This document shows positions 56,415 through 64,000 of a DNA stretch of 64,000 nt, piece after piece (the stretch's first letter is position 1; each line of letters starts with the position of its first letter). Made by a program: the position numbers and the translations under genes. The notes beneath the pieces were generated by a model, which saw nothing but the letters and a program-made list of their open reading frames with translations, was not told the origin of the DNA and did not search any database. The DNA is taken from positions 62,001-126,000 of the forward strand of contig NZ_LQBK01000011.1 of assembly GCF_001483755.1 (NCBI RefSeq), given 5' to 3'. The DNA is from Kocuria rosea subsp. polaris. GTDB lineage: Bacteria > Actinomycetota > Actinomycetes > Actinomycetales > Micrococcaceae.

Positions 56415-57413
56415 GTGCTGGAGATCCGCAGCGACGCCCAGGACCGGGTCACGGGCCCCGGTCGGCGCGCCTCCGCGCCGACCGCTCCCGGCCGGCGTCC
56501 CCGCACGGCACCGGTCGTGCTGCTGGGCCTGGGCGCGGTGCTCGTCGTCGTCGCGCTGGCCGCCGGACGGGCGTGGTCGGGGCCGCTCCTCGACGCCGGG
56601 GCCGTCCTGCTCACCGTGGGCGGGGTGGGGCTGCTCCTCGACGCCGCGCTGGCGCGCTGGCGCGGCGCGTGGCCCGTCGAACCGCCACGTCCCCCGGCCC
56701 CCGCCCCGGCGGCGCCCCGGGAGGACCGGCTGGGCCTCGTGGGGGTGCGCGAGGAGCTGGACGTGGTCGACGTGCTCCGGGGCGTGGGCCCCGGGCAGGA
56801 GCTGTGGTGGCTGGACACCTTCCCGCTGACGCTGGCCGGCGACCTCGATGCCATCCACAAGGCGCTCGGCGCCGGGGTCCGCGTCCGGCTGCTGGTCCTC
56901 GACCCGAGGTCGCCGGCGCTCGCGTCCCGGCTCCGGGAGATCCGCCACCACTACGGGCTCTCGCCCATGGACCTGCGGCGCAGCTTCGACACGCTGGTCC
57001 ACCAGCTCCGGGCGCTGGGGGAGCTGGACCCCGTGGTCGCCGAGCGGCTGGAGGTGCGGGTCCACGACGGTCCGCCCGGTGCCCCGATCTACCTGGTGCT
57101 CGGGGGTCCCGCCGCGACCGAGGAGCCCGTGACCGACCAGCCCTCGACCGGGCAGCCCGCGGCGGAGCCGCGCGAACTGCAGGTGCTCCGAGCCTTCAGC
57201 AGCTACTTCCTGCTCGACGCGAGCCAGGACATGCCCTACCTCGAGTGGCGGGACGGGCCCTTCGCCGGCCGGCTGCACGCCTACGCCCGGCACAAGTGGG
57301 CCGAGGGGCGCACGGTCTTCCCGACCGAGTCCGCCGACCGCTCGGCCTCGGCCTTCAACGTCCGGCCCGGCGCGGCGCGGCGCACGGCCGGAGGCAACGC
57401 CGGGAGCGCCTGA
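56415..57413 (+). CDS. Membrane-anchored protein with PLD-like (DUF5919-type) domain
   Basis: From GTG 56415 (GAAAGGGG upstream) the protein has 332 residues. Two hydrophobic helices lie near the N-terminus (about 31-52 and 56-76), followed by a cytosolic domain. The domain contains LWWLDTFPLTLAGDLDAIHKALGAG then VRVRLLVLDPRSPALASRLR, a fold pattern seen in PLD-like proteins (LxxYPLTL ... GVxVRxLxLDPxSP), but no HKD motif is visible. It resembles membrane sensors found beside effector proteins. No function can be assigned. Confidence 0.6.
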   Translation: MLEIRSDAQDRVTGPGRRASAPTAPGRRPRTAPVVLLGLGAVLVVVALAAGRAWSGPLLDAGAVLLTVGGVGLLLDAALARWRGAWPVEPPRPPAPAPAAPREDRLGLVGVREELDVVDVLRGVGPGQELWWLDTFPLTLAGDLDAIHKALGAGVRVRLLVLDPRSPALASRLREIRHHYGLSPMDLRRSFDTLVHQLRALGELDPVVAERLEVRVHDGPPGAPIYLVLGGPAATEEPVTDQPSTGQPAAEPRELQVLRAFSSYFLLDASQDMPYLEWRDGPFAGRLHAYARHKWAEGRTVFPTESADRSASAFNVRPGAARRTAGGNAGSA

Positions 57414-57496
57414 CGCCCGGGCCGGCTCGTCGCCGGTGCCCCGGTGGTGCGCCGCGGCCTGTGGCGGTGGGACCATAAGTCTGCTGAGATGTCAGC

Positions 57497-57982
57497 ATGG
57501 ACGTTTCGGATTTCAAGACCCTGTTCGGCGACGACATCCGGGCCTGGCTCGACTGGGGCGCGCTGGACGACGGGAACACCCGGGTCGAGGACCTGGTGAT
57601 CTCCTCCCGGCAGGAGCTCGGCGACCTCTACACGGTCTGGCACGTGGACCCCGAGGGCAACCCCGGGGAGTGGTCCCATCCGCAGCACCGGCCGCAGACC
57701 CTGGCCCAGGCGGCGGAGAAGCAGTGGCCCGAGGACCGGCAGGCCAAGATCGAGCACATCCGGCAGGAGCTCGCGGAGGAGTCGGGGCCCGTCCAGCTGA
57801 CCGTCCCGGCGTACCGGACCGAGGGCTCGCTCGTGGTCCTTGACTCCAACCACCGCCTCGTGGGCGCCTACCTCTCCGGGGCGGACCTGCGCGTGCTGCT
57901 GGTCGTGCTGGACGGCCCCTCCTCGTCCCTGGTCCTGCCTGCCACGGCGCAGATCGAGAACGACAAGGCGGACCGGATCTGA
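57497..57982 (+). CDS. Small ParB/sulfiredoxin-like protein
   Basis: The 161-residue protein ends with PAYRTEGSLVVLDSNHRLVG and AYLSGADLRVLLVVLDG, which resembles the ParB/sulfiredoxin core (xxVLDGNHRLxAAxxxG). A helical, Gln/Glu-rich segment precedes it (about 75-95, QAAEKQWPEDRQAKIEHIRQ). The N-terminal 60 residues (DVSDFKTLFGDDIRAWLDWG) are unassigned. No strong ribosome binding site precedes the ATG; a leaderless start is possible. Its stop is 19 bp from that of the giant helicase, so the two genes converge, with no terminator between. Confidence 0.55.
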   Translation: MDVSDFKTLFGDDIRAWLDWGALDDGNTRVEDLVISSRQELGDLYTVWHVDPEGNPGEWSHPQHRPQTLAQAAEKQWPEDRQAKIEHIRQELAEESGPVQLTVPAYRTEGSLVVLDSNHRLVGAYLSGADLRVLLVVLDGPSSSLVLPATAQIENDKADRI

Positions 57983-58001
57983 GGTGCTGCCCGCCGGCCG
58001 T

Positions 58002-61000
58002 CTACGATCCCGGGAGCACCAGAACCTCGTCCTGACGCACGAGCCGGCCGTCACGCTCCATCAGGTCGAGCACCTGCTGATAACGCTCCCGGATCTCCCG
58101 GCCGGTCCGGTTGAACCCGAAGACGTCGTTGAGCGCCTGCATCACGTCGACGACGGGGGACGGGCCGTCGGAGCGAAGCACGTCGAGCACCGCGTTGCCG
58201 ATCTCCTGCGGAGCGATCTCGGTGACACGCCGCTTCTCCCCGTCGGCCGGGGTCCTGCGGTAGCCGGTGTAGTTGTCCGGCGTCATGCCCTCCGGCCAGT
58301 AGAAGGTGCCGAGCACCGTCCTGCTGCGCCGATTCTTCGGCAGGCAACCCAGGATGGTCTCCTGCCGCTGAGCCTGTACCCGCTGCAGTCCGAAGCGGTT
58401 GGCGAGCAGACGTGCCAGTCGCTGCGCCTCGATCGGTCCCTCCGCGGCGACGATCTCCTCGAGGTGCTCCCGCACCAGCTGCTTGTTCGTCGGTGCTGTG
58501 ATGGTATCGAGCACGGCCCGGTCCCCTGCGACCCGGTGAGGAGCGGGCTGGTAGGAGCCCGCCGTCGCATCCTGCTCCGCCGGGGAACTCGGCCGGACGG
58601 AACCGAGGGGCTCGATCTCGGCCGGATCCTCGGGTGCCTGCGACTGCCGTGAGGCCGTTCCCACGTTGCCGGCCACGAGAACGTGGTCCTCGTCCGGTCC
58701 CGGCGCCGTGGGCGGAGCACCGATCAGGACAGGCTCGCGGTCGGGCCCGCCGCCACGCTCGGCAGCGGACTCCGAAGGAGCCTGCGTGGCCCCGGTCTCC
58801 TGCCCGTCGTCGACGGCGTCCTGTGCGGGCGGCTCGTCGGGCTGCCTGACGGCTCGCTGCGCGGTGTCCGCGATCTCCTGGACCACAGCGCTGCGGGAAC
58901 GGATCCACGCGGGCAGCCAGACCCTTTCGAGGTGCCGCCAGCCCATGGCGCCGGTCAGCACCTGGGTCGGGAGCGCATCCCGGTCGGAGACGATGGTGCG
59001 CCGGGCCCAGGCCGGGCCGTCGAGGAGGAGACCGACCCACTCGTGCTCGGGGGATGTGCGTGCGGCGAGGTCCACCCGGAAGTTCGACATGCCGATGTCC
59101 TCGGCGACCTCCAGGCCGGCCGCACGCAGCGCCGCCGCGACGTCCTGCCGGTGCAGGTCCCAGGACTCACCGGTCGGGCGGTGGACGTCGTCGTGCCCGT
59201 GCTCGCGCGCGAAGACGAGGTACTCCCGCAGGTGGCGCAGACCCTCTGAGGAGGTGCGCGCCAGATCGATGTCCTCCGGGCCGAAGGAGCTGAAAATCCG
59301 GATGGCGCGGCGGGCACGGGTGATCGCCACGTTGAGCCGCCGCTGTCCGCCGGCGGCGGTGAGCGGACCGAAGTTGAGCCGGAGCGTGCCGGTGTCCTTG
59401 TTCCGTGAGAAGGCGAGGGAGAACAAGACGACGTCGCGCTCGTCACCCTGCACGTTCTCGAGGTTCTTCACGAACAACGGGTCCTCGGCGCGCACCAGCG
59501 CGTTCTGGACGACGCGCACGGTGGACTGCTCGAGCTTGTCGAGGACCAGGTCCCGCTGCTGGGTGTTGAACGTGACCACGCCGATCGAGGCATCGGGGTC
59601 CTCGCGCAGCAGTTCCACGGTCTCCTCGACGATCCGCTGCGCCTCGACCTCGTTGGTGCGGGTGCCGCCGGCTCCGCCGTCGAACTCGCCGTCCACGCGC
59701 TCCCAGCTGACGCCGAGGCCGGGCCGGGGCTCGGGCGGGGCGGGGAAGCTGGAGAGCTCCCCGCGGTAGTAGCGTCGGTTGGAGAAGGCAATGAGGGACT
59801 CGTCCTGGCTGCGGTAGTGCCACGTCAGGCCGAGGCTCTGCACGTTGGAGTCGACGGCCTCGGTGAGGATGGAGTCCTGATCGGCGACGGTCAGCCCGTC
59901 CTCCCCGGGGCTGTCGAGGTCGTCGTCGCCGGCGGTGGCCGCGAACATCGAGCTGGGCGGCATCTGCTGGGAGTCGCCCACCACGACGACGGCCTTCGAC
60001 CGGCCCATGGCCCCGATGGCGTCGGCCACCCGGATCTGGGAGGCCTCGTCGAAGACCACGACGTCGAAGTCCACGGCCCCGACCGGCAGGTACTTCGACA
60101 CCGAGTGCGGACTCATGAGCAGGCACGGGGTGAGGTCCAGCAGGACGGGCCCGGTCTTCTCCATGATCTCCCGGATGGACCCGCCGCGCTTCTGGTGGAT
60201 GAGGCGGTTGAACTCCGCCTGCTGCTTCGTCAGCTTCTCACGGTTGATGCCGGTGGCGGCGAGGACCTGCGCCGGCAGGTCCGAGCGCAGGCGGCGGCGC
60301 ACCTGTCCGGAGAGGTCGAGGTAGCTCGCCACCTGGCGGTCGCGTGCGGCGGCGTCGAAGGAGGTCAGGTTCGCCTCCTCGAGCGTGTCCGACCGCACCT
60401 CGTGCGCCACGGCACGCTGGAGCCGCTCGGTGAGGCCGGTGACCGGCATCGTGCCCGCCCGCAGGTCGCGAGCCAGGCTGCCGAAGCCGGCGTGCTCCAG
60501 CTCCTGGAGCAGTGATTCCACGGCGCGGTAGCTCCGCAGCCGCCGGTCGCGCTGCCGGTCGACCTGGTCCTGCCACACGGATGCCGTCGCCGCGAGTCGG
60601 TCGAGGACGGAGGAGTCTTTGCGCCACCGGGCGACGGAGGCCTCCGTGGCGCCCAGGAACTCCACGGTCGACGACCACGCCTCCACGAAGGCGGCTGTCG
60701 TCGGGCCGAGCCCGATCCGGGTGGTGGCACGGCCGGTGGTGGAACCACTCGTTGTGGTGAACAGTGCGCTGAGGGCATCGTCCTGGTCCGGGAACGCGTC
60801 CAGGACGGGCTCCAGTGCTTCGGCGAAAGCCAGGACGGAGGCCGGTACCGAGAGCGGGTCGGGCGCGGTCAGCGACCACTGGAGGCCGGCGGGCAACAGG
60901 GTTCCGGTGCGGTACCGGAGGCCCTGTTCGTCATGCTGTACGGCGTGGAGGGCGTCCAGAAAGGTCGAAGGGTCTTCCAAGCAACTCGTGTCGGCCGAGA

Positions 61001-64000
61001 CGACGAGGGGGCGCAGACCGTCGATGACCGCTTGCACGGCCTTCCGCTTTCCGAAGAGCTTGCCCTGGGCTTCGGCCAGGGCCTGCCGGTGGGCGTCGAG
61101 GTCGGCGGTGAAGGCGGCCGGGTGCAGCGACCGCAGGAGCGTCTCGTGCCGGGCGAGCACCTGCCGGATGTCGTCGAGGGCCCGGCGCAGCTCCTGGTGC
61201 CACGTCACGGTGAACACCTCGCGGTAGTGGGCCGGGGGCATCGCGCGGTTCGCGTCGACGTCCCGGAGCCAGGCGGCGAGGGTCCGCCAGTGCTCGACCT
61301 CATCGGTCGTGCGCAGCAGCGCGGCGACGCGTTCGTCGAGGCCGTGCAGCGCGGCAAGGAGCTGCTGGACCGGCTGGAGCACCGGGCCGCCGTGCTCGTC
61401 GTCCGACGTCTGCTCCGGACCGGCCAGCGACCACTCGTCCTGGTCCGGGGCGTGCCCGAGGTCGGGGAGCAGCTGCTCGAGGGCGCTCGCGGTGCGGAAC
61501 ACCGTCTCCGCGCGCTCGGGATCGGCCACCAGCGTGCCGGGGACGACGATGTCCTCCCGCAACTCCGTGCCCGTTGCGGAACCGGTGAGTGCGAGGACGT
61601 TCTGGTGGGCCTCCCAGACGCTGCGGCCCCGGGTGGGCCGGTGCAGGGCGTGCGGATAGCGGGCGAGGTCCGCGACGGCGGCGGCGTGCTGGTCCCGGAG
61701 GACGCCGAACGCCGACGACGGTGTGCGGACCCGGGCGTCCCACGAGTCCACGAGCTGGCTCCGCACGCTCTTGATGCTCTGCTGTCTCCCGTGCAGCTCG
61801 AGGGTCAGAGGTCCGAGACCGACCTTCTCGAGCCGCCCCCGTACGACCTGCAGCGCGGCCTGCTTCTCCGCGACGAACAGCACCTTGCGTCCTGCGGCGA
61901 GGCTGTCCGCGATCATGTTGGTGATCGTCTGCGACTTGCCGGTGCCCGGAGGGCCCTCGAGCACGAAGGTGCGCCCGGCCGTGGCCCAGGCGACAGCCTT
62001 CAGCTGCGAGCCGTCGGTGGGGACGGGCAGGTGGCGGCGTGCTTCGTCGTGCTCATCGGTCTCCGGAGCCTCGACCGGGTCGTCGAAGGGTTCCGTGGGG
62101 GTGTTCACGAGGTGCCCGACCAGGGGGTTGTCCAGGAAGGACTCCCAGTTCTCCGAGAGGTCCCGCCACATCTCGAGCGTCGAGAACTGCAGCATGGCCA
62201 GCCGGACGACCGGCTCCACGGTGAACGGCAGGCCGTGCAAAGCCAGGGTCCGCCGGAGCTCCTCGAAGACGTGGGCGACGTCCATGCCGCTGTCGTCGGC
62301 CGGGGGCTCGGCGAGCACGGGGATCTCGAGGCCGTAGTCCTGTTGGAGTTTCTCGATGAGGCAGTAGTTGGGCCGGGCCTCCGCGCCGTCCTCGACCTGG
62401 ACGTGGAACGGCTGGTTCTTCCGGCCGGTGAGGGTGACGGGAAGGAGGAAGAGCGGGGCGAGGCCTTCCTTGCCCGCCCGGTCCTTCCAGGACAGGGCCC
62501 CGATGGTCACGAACAGGTTGTTGGCGCCGGTCTCCTCCAGGACGACCTTGGCCTTGCGGCGCAGTCCGTCCAGCGTCCCCTCGTGCCGTGCCGCGGTGTG
62601 GTCGGTGTGCACGACCAGCTCGTTGCGCAGCACCGCTTCGAGCACCTCTTCCGGAAGCTGTGCGGCGGAGTGCCGGCCCTGGGCGTTGTCGATCTCGGAC
62701 AGGTCGTCGGCGGGACGCAACCGCAGCCGTTGCCCGCTGGCGAGGATGTCCTCGAGGTCGGGCAGGGCCCGCTCGGGCACGACGAAGGACACCGAGCCGG
62801 TCCTCTTCAGCTTCAGCAGCGGGTTGCGCATGGTCAGGTCCAGCAGCGCGGAGCGCCACCGCGCCACCCGGGCCGGGTACACGGTGCGGTCGACGGCGGC
62901 GCCGCTCCCACTGGCCGAGCGGCGTCCGGAACCGGTCCCGGGGAGGAGAGCCTCGGGAGCCTTCTCGACCTCGATGACGACGGTGTCACCCTCCACCAGC
63001 ACACGGGGCAGCGGACGGATGCGGCGGTGCGCGGCGGCGACGTCGAGCACGTGCAGCACTTCGCCGTCGGAACCCCAGTGCCGGGCAGTGGCCTGCCGGG
63101 CGTCGTCGAAGCCGACGTCCTTGCCCTCGACCAGAGCCGTGGTCTCGACGGGCAGCAGGAGGCCGCCGCGGACGAAGTTCTGGAGGAGACCGCGGTCGCC
63201 GAGCGCCAGCTCCGGAAGCTGCGCCTCGGCGGTGAGGAACCCGGCGAAGGCGTGGCCCGGGACTCGGACGACGACGGGGTTCAGGCCGGCCTGCTCGAGC
63301 GCCGCGGCGTAGGCGACCGTCAGGTCGAGACACGTACCCCATCGCTCGGAGAGCATCCGGTCCACGGGGCGGATCTTCTGCCCCGTGGACTCGAAGGACG
63401 CCGGGGGCTCGGTGTAGCGGATGCCGAAGGAGGCGAGGGCGTCGTAGACCGCCCGGCCGATCTCCACGGCTCGTTCGGATCCGCTCTGGTAGCCGTCCAG
63501 CGAGGAATCGCCGGTGCGCTCCTTCAGCAGGTCGGCGGCGCGGTCGAGGATCTGCCGGACAGCCGGGGCATTGGGCGTGATGAAGGCCGCCAGCAGTTCG
63601 GGGATCGAGCGGGCGTACCACTCGTCCCGGGCCAGCAGCCGCACGCTCGTGGTCCCGGTGGCCACCGCGCCGTCGACGGTGGCGTTGATCCGCAGCGACA
63701 CGGTCCGCGCCTCGTCGAGGGCCGCGAAGGCGGTGTGGTCCAGCGGCCAGGCGACGTCCGTGCCGTCGAGCAGGACCTCGCCTCCCGGACCGACCGTCAG
63801 GGGGTCGAAGCGGCGCGGGGTCGCCAGCTCCTCGGAGGAGTCGTCGAGGACGAGGACCAGCTGCTCGAGCGCGTGAGGCGCCGCCCGGTCGGTGTTGCGG
63901 ACCCGCACCTCGAGCAGCGGGCTGACCCCGTTGTTGACCAGGGCGTAGTTGACGGCCTCGCGGAACAGGACGGTGACGGCCAGGGGCCCGGACGTGACGG
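58002..64000 (-). CDS. DUF4011 helicase with Vsr-like nuclease and DUF3320 (5' end beyond window)
   Basis: The frame is open to the window edge with over 1990 visible residues. The N-terminal region has a transglutaminase-like Cys/His pair (RWGTCLDLTVAYAAALEQ ... GHAFAGF, about 63250-63340). DUF4011 follows (RWRSALLDLTMRNPLLKLKR), then a superfamily-1 helicase with EGPPGTGKSQTITNMIADSL, VVFDEASQIRVADAIG, VVVGDSQQMPPSSM and NVAITRARRAI. A Vsr-like nuclease domain (VDLAARTSPEHEWVGLLLDG ... SDRDALPTQVLTG, about 58900-59120) precedes C-terminal DUF3320. The architecture matches DUF4011-helicase-Vsr proteins reported among antiphage candidates. The nuclease motif is altered (LLLDG where IECDG is common). 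Confidence 0.88.
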   Translation of the reverse strand, partial: VTSGPLAVTVLFREAVNYALVNNGVSPLLEVRVRNTDRAAPHALEQLVLVLDDSSEELATPRRFDPLTVGPGGEVLLDGTDVAWPLDHTAFAALDEARTVSLRINATVDGAVATGTTSVRLLARDEWYARSIPELLAAFITPNAPAVRQILDRAADLLKERTGDSSLDGYQSGSERAVEIGRAVYDALASFGIRYTEPPASFESTGQKIRPVDRMLSERWGTCLDLTVAYAAALEQAGLNPVVVRVPGHAFAGFLTAEAQLPELALGDRGLLQNFVRGGLLLPVETTALVEGKDVGFDDARQATARHWGSDGEVLHVLDVAAAHRRIRPLPRVLVEGDTVVIEVEKAPEALLPGTGSGRRSASGSGAAVDRTVYPARVARWRSALLDLTMRNPLLKLKRTGSVSFVVPERALPDLEDILASGQRLRLRPADDLSEIDNAQGRHSAAQLPEEVLEAVLRNELVVHTDHTAARHEGTLDGLRRKAKVVLEETGANNLFVTIGALSWKDRAGKEGLAPLFLLPVTLTGRKNQPFHVQVEDGAEARPNYCLIEKLQQDYGLEIPVLAEPPADDSGMDVAHVFEELRRTLALHGLPFTVEPVVRLAMLQFSTLEMWRDLSENWESFLDNPLVGHLVNTPTEPFDDPVEAPETDEHDEARRHLPVPTDGSQLKAVAWATAGRTFVLEGPPGTGKSQTITNMIADSLAAGRKVLFVAEKQAALQVVRGRLEKVGLGPLTLELHGRQQSIKSVRSQLVDSWDARVRTPSSAFGVLRDQHAAAVADLARYPHALHRPTRGRSVWEAHQNVLALTGSATGTELREDIVVPGTLVADPERAETVFRTASALEQLLPDLGHAPDQDEWSLAGPEQTSDDEHGGPVLQPVQQLLAALHGLDERVAALLRTTDEVEHWRTLAAWLRDVDANRAMPPAHYREVFTVTWHQELRRALDDIRQVLARHETLLRSLHPAAFTADLDAHRQALAEAQGKLFGKRKAVQAVIDGLRPLVVSADTSCLEDPSTFLDALHAVQHDEQGLRYRTGTLLPAGLQWSLTAPDPLSVPASVLAFAEALEPVLDAFPDQDDALSALFTTTSGSTTGRATTRIGLGPTTAAFVEAWSSTVEFLGATEASVARWRKDSSVLDRLAATASVWQDQVDRQRDRRLRSYRAVESLLQELEHAGFGSLARDLRAGTMPVTGLTERLQRAVAHEVRSDTLEEANLTSFDAAARDRQVASYLDLSGQVRRRLRSDLPAQVLAATGINREKLTKQQAEFNRLIHQKRGGSIREIMEKTGPVLLDLTPCLLMSPHSVSKYLPVGAVDFDVVVFDEASQIRVADAIGAMGRSKAVVVVGDSQQMPPSSMFAATAGDDDLDSPGEDGLTVADQDSILTEAVDSNVQSLGLTWHYRSQDESLIAFSNRRYYRGELSSFPAPPEPRPGLGVSWERVDGEFDGGAGGTRTNEVEAQRIVEETVELLREDPDASIGVVTFNTQQRDLVLDKLEQSTVRVVQNALVRAEDPLFVKNLENVQGDERDVVLFSLAFSRNKDTGTLRLNFGPLTAAGGQRRLNVAITRARRAIRIFSSFGPEDIDLARTSSEGLRHLREYLVFAREHGHDDVHRPTGESWDLHRQDVAAALRAAGLEVAEDIGMSNFRVDLAARTSPEHEWVGLLLDGPAWARRTIVSDRDALPTQVLTGAMGWRHLERVWLPAWIRSRSAVVQEIADTAQRAVRQPDEPPAQDAVDDGQETGATQAPSESAAERGGGPDREPVLIGAPPTAPGPDEDHVLVAGNVGTASRQSQAPEDPAEIEPLGSVRPSSPAEQDATAGSYQPAPHRVAGDRAVLDTITAPTNKQLVREHLEEIVAAEGPIEAQRLARLLANRFGLQRVQAQRQETILGCLPKNRRSRTVLGTFYWPEGMTPDNYTGYRRTPADGEKRRVTEIAPQEIGNAVLDVLRSDGPSPVVDVMQALNDVFGFNRTGREIRERYQQVLDLMERDGRLVRQDEVLVLPGS

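Overview
The window is very G+C-rich and almost wholly coding. Codons end mostly in G or C, GTG starts and GGAGG-type ribosome binding sites are common, and several hairpins lack a T-run. Together with a bifunctional PutA with a long C-terminal extension, an lhr-nei pair, a GTP-type PEP carboxykinase, ManA/ManB and leaderless promoters, this points to an actinobacterium, probably of the Micrococcaceae (Kocuria-like). The genus is an inference. I see no rRNA, insertion sequence, integrase, CRISPR array or origin. Two tRNA genes are present (Ser-CGA and Arg-ACG).

Layout. 0-7.8 kb: the 3' end of putA, a purine/nucleoside deaminase, a divergent ArsR-rhodanese repressor and MFS exporter with a clustered palindromic operator, a PLP aminotransferase and small envelope proteins. 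7.8-16.3 kb (minus strand): a Stealth capsular phosphotransferase whose reading frame appears to begin at a non-standard codon, then nei, lhr and a DUF4232 lipoprotein. 16.4-20.7 kb (minus): a large FAD/iron-sulfur D-2-hydroxyacid dehydrogenase, an adrenodoxin-type ferredoxin and an acyl-CoA thioesterase. 20.8-26.6 kb: tRNA-Ser, tadA, leaderless upp, an orphan winged-helix regulator behind a 440-nt leader, a SixA-like phosphatase, an aldo/keto reductase coupled to a FAD monooxygenase, and tRNA-Arg. 26.7-33.3 kb: pckG, an nsrR-hmp nitric-oxide defence unit with a recognisable NsrR box, and divergent leaderless manB/manA.

33.4-38.3 kb: a LysR gene divergent from a four-gene ABC importer (lipoprotein, two permeases, ATPase) of the nitrate/sulfonate/taurine class. 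38.4-42.4 kb: an ion channel divergent from a CorC/CNNM protein, remnants of two catabolic genes, and a shikimate/quinate dehydrogenase. 42.4-46.7 kb: a GNAT/pirin/AhpD-like operon, a membrane protein, a phosphoesterase and a Ni/Co transporter. 46.8-50.7 kb: a sulfur-stress island made of a persulfide-dioxygenase-like MBL-rhodanese fusion, a thioredoxin, a TauE/SafE permease and, divergently, a DUF302 protein and a DJ-1/PfpI protein. These are tied together by three CstR-type ATACCCC-N2-GGGGTAT operators although no CstR gene lies in the window. 50.8-57.4 kb: NhaA with an acidic DxDxDG tail, an ABC-2 exporter, an acyltransferase and a PLD-like membrane protein. 57.5-64 kb: a small ParB-like protein facing a very large DUF4011-helicase-Vsr-like nuclease-DUF3320 protein (5' end outside the window), a probable antiphage or DNA-processing enzyme.

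How the genes work together. Two separate rhodanese-linked loci (2.3-4.5 kb and 46.8-50.7 kb) suggest elaborate handling of persulfide or reactive sulfur. NO defence (nsrR-hmp), a thioredoxin and an AhpD-like protein add to a stress-resistance theme. The best candidates for an undescribed system are the DUF302/DJ-1 arm of the CstR-operator island and the DUF4011 helicase with its transglutaminase-like N-terminal region and convergent ParB-like partner.
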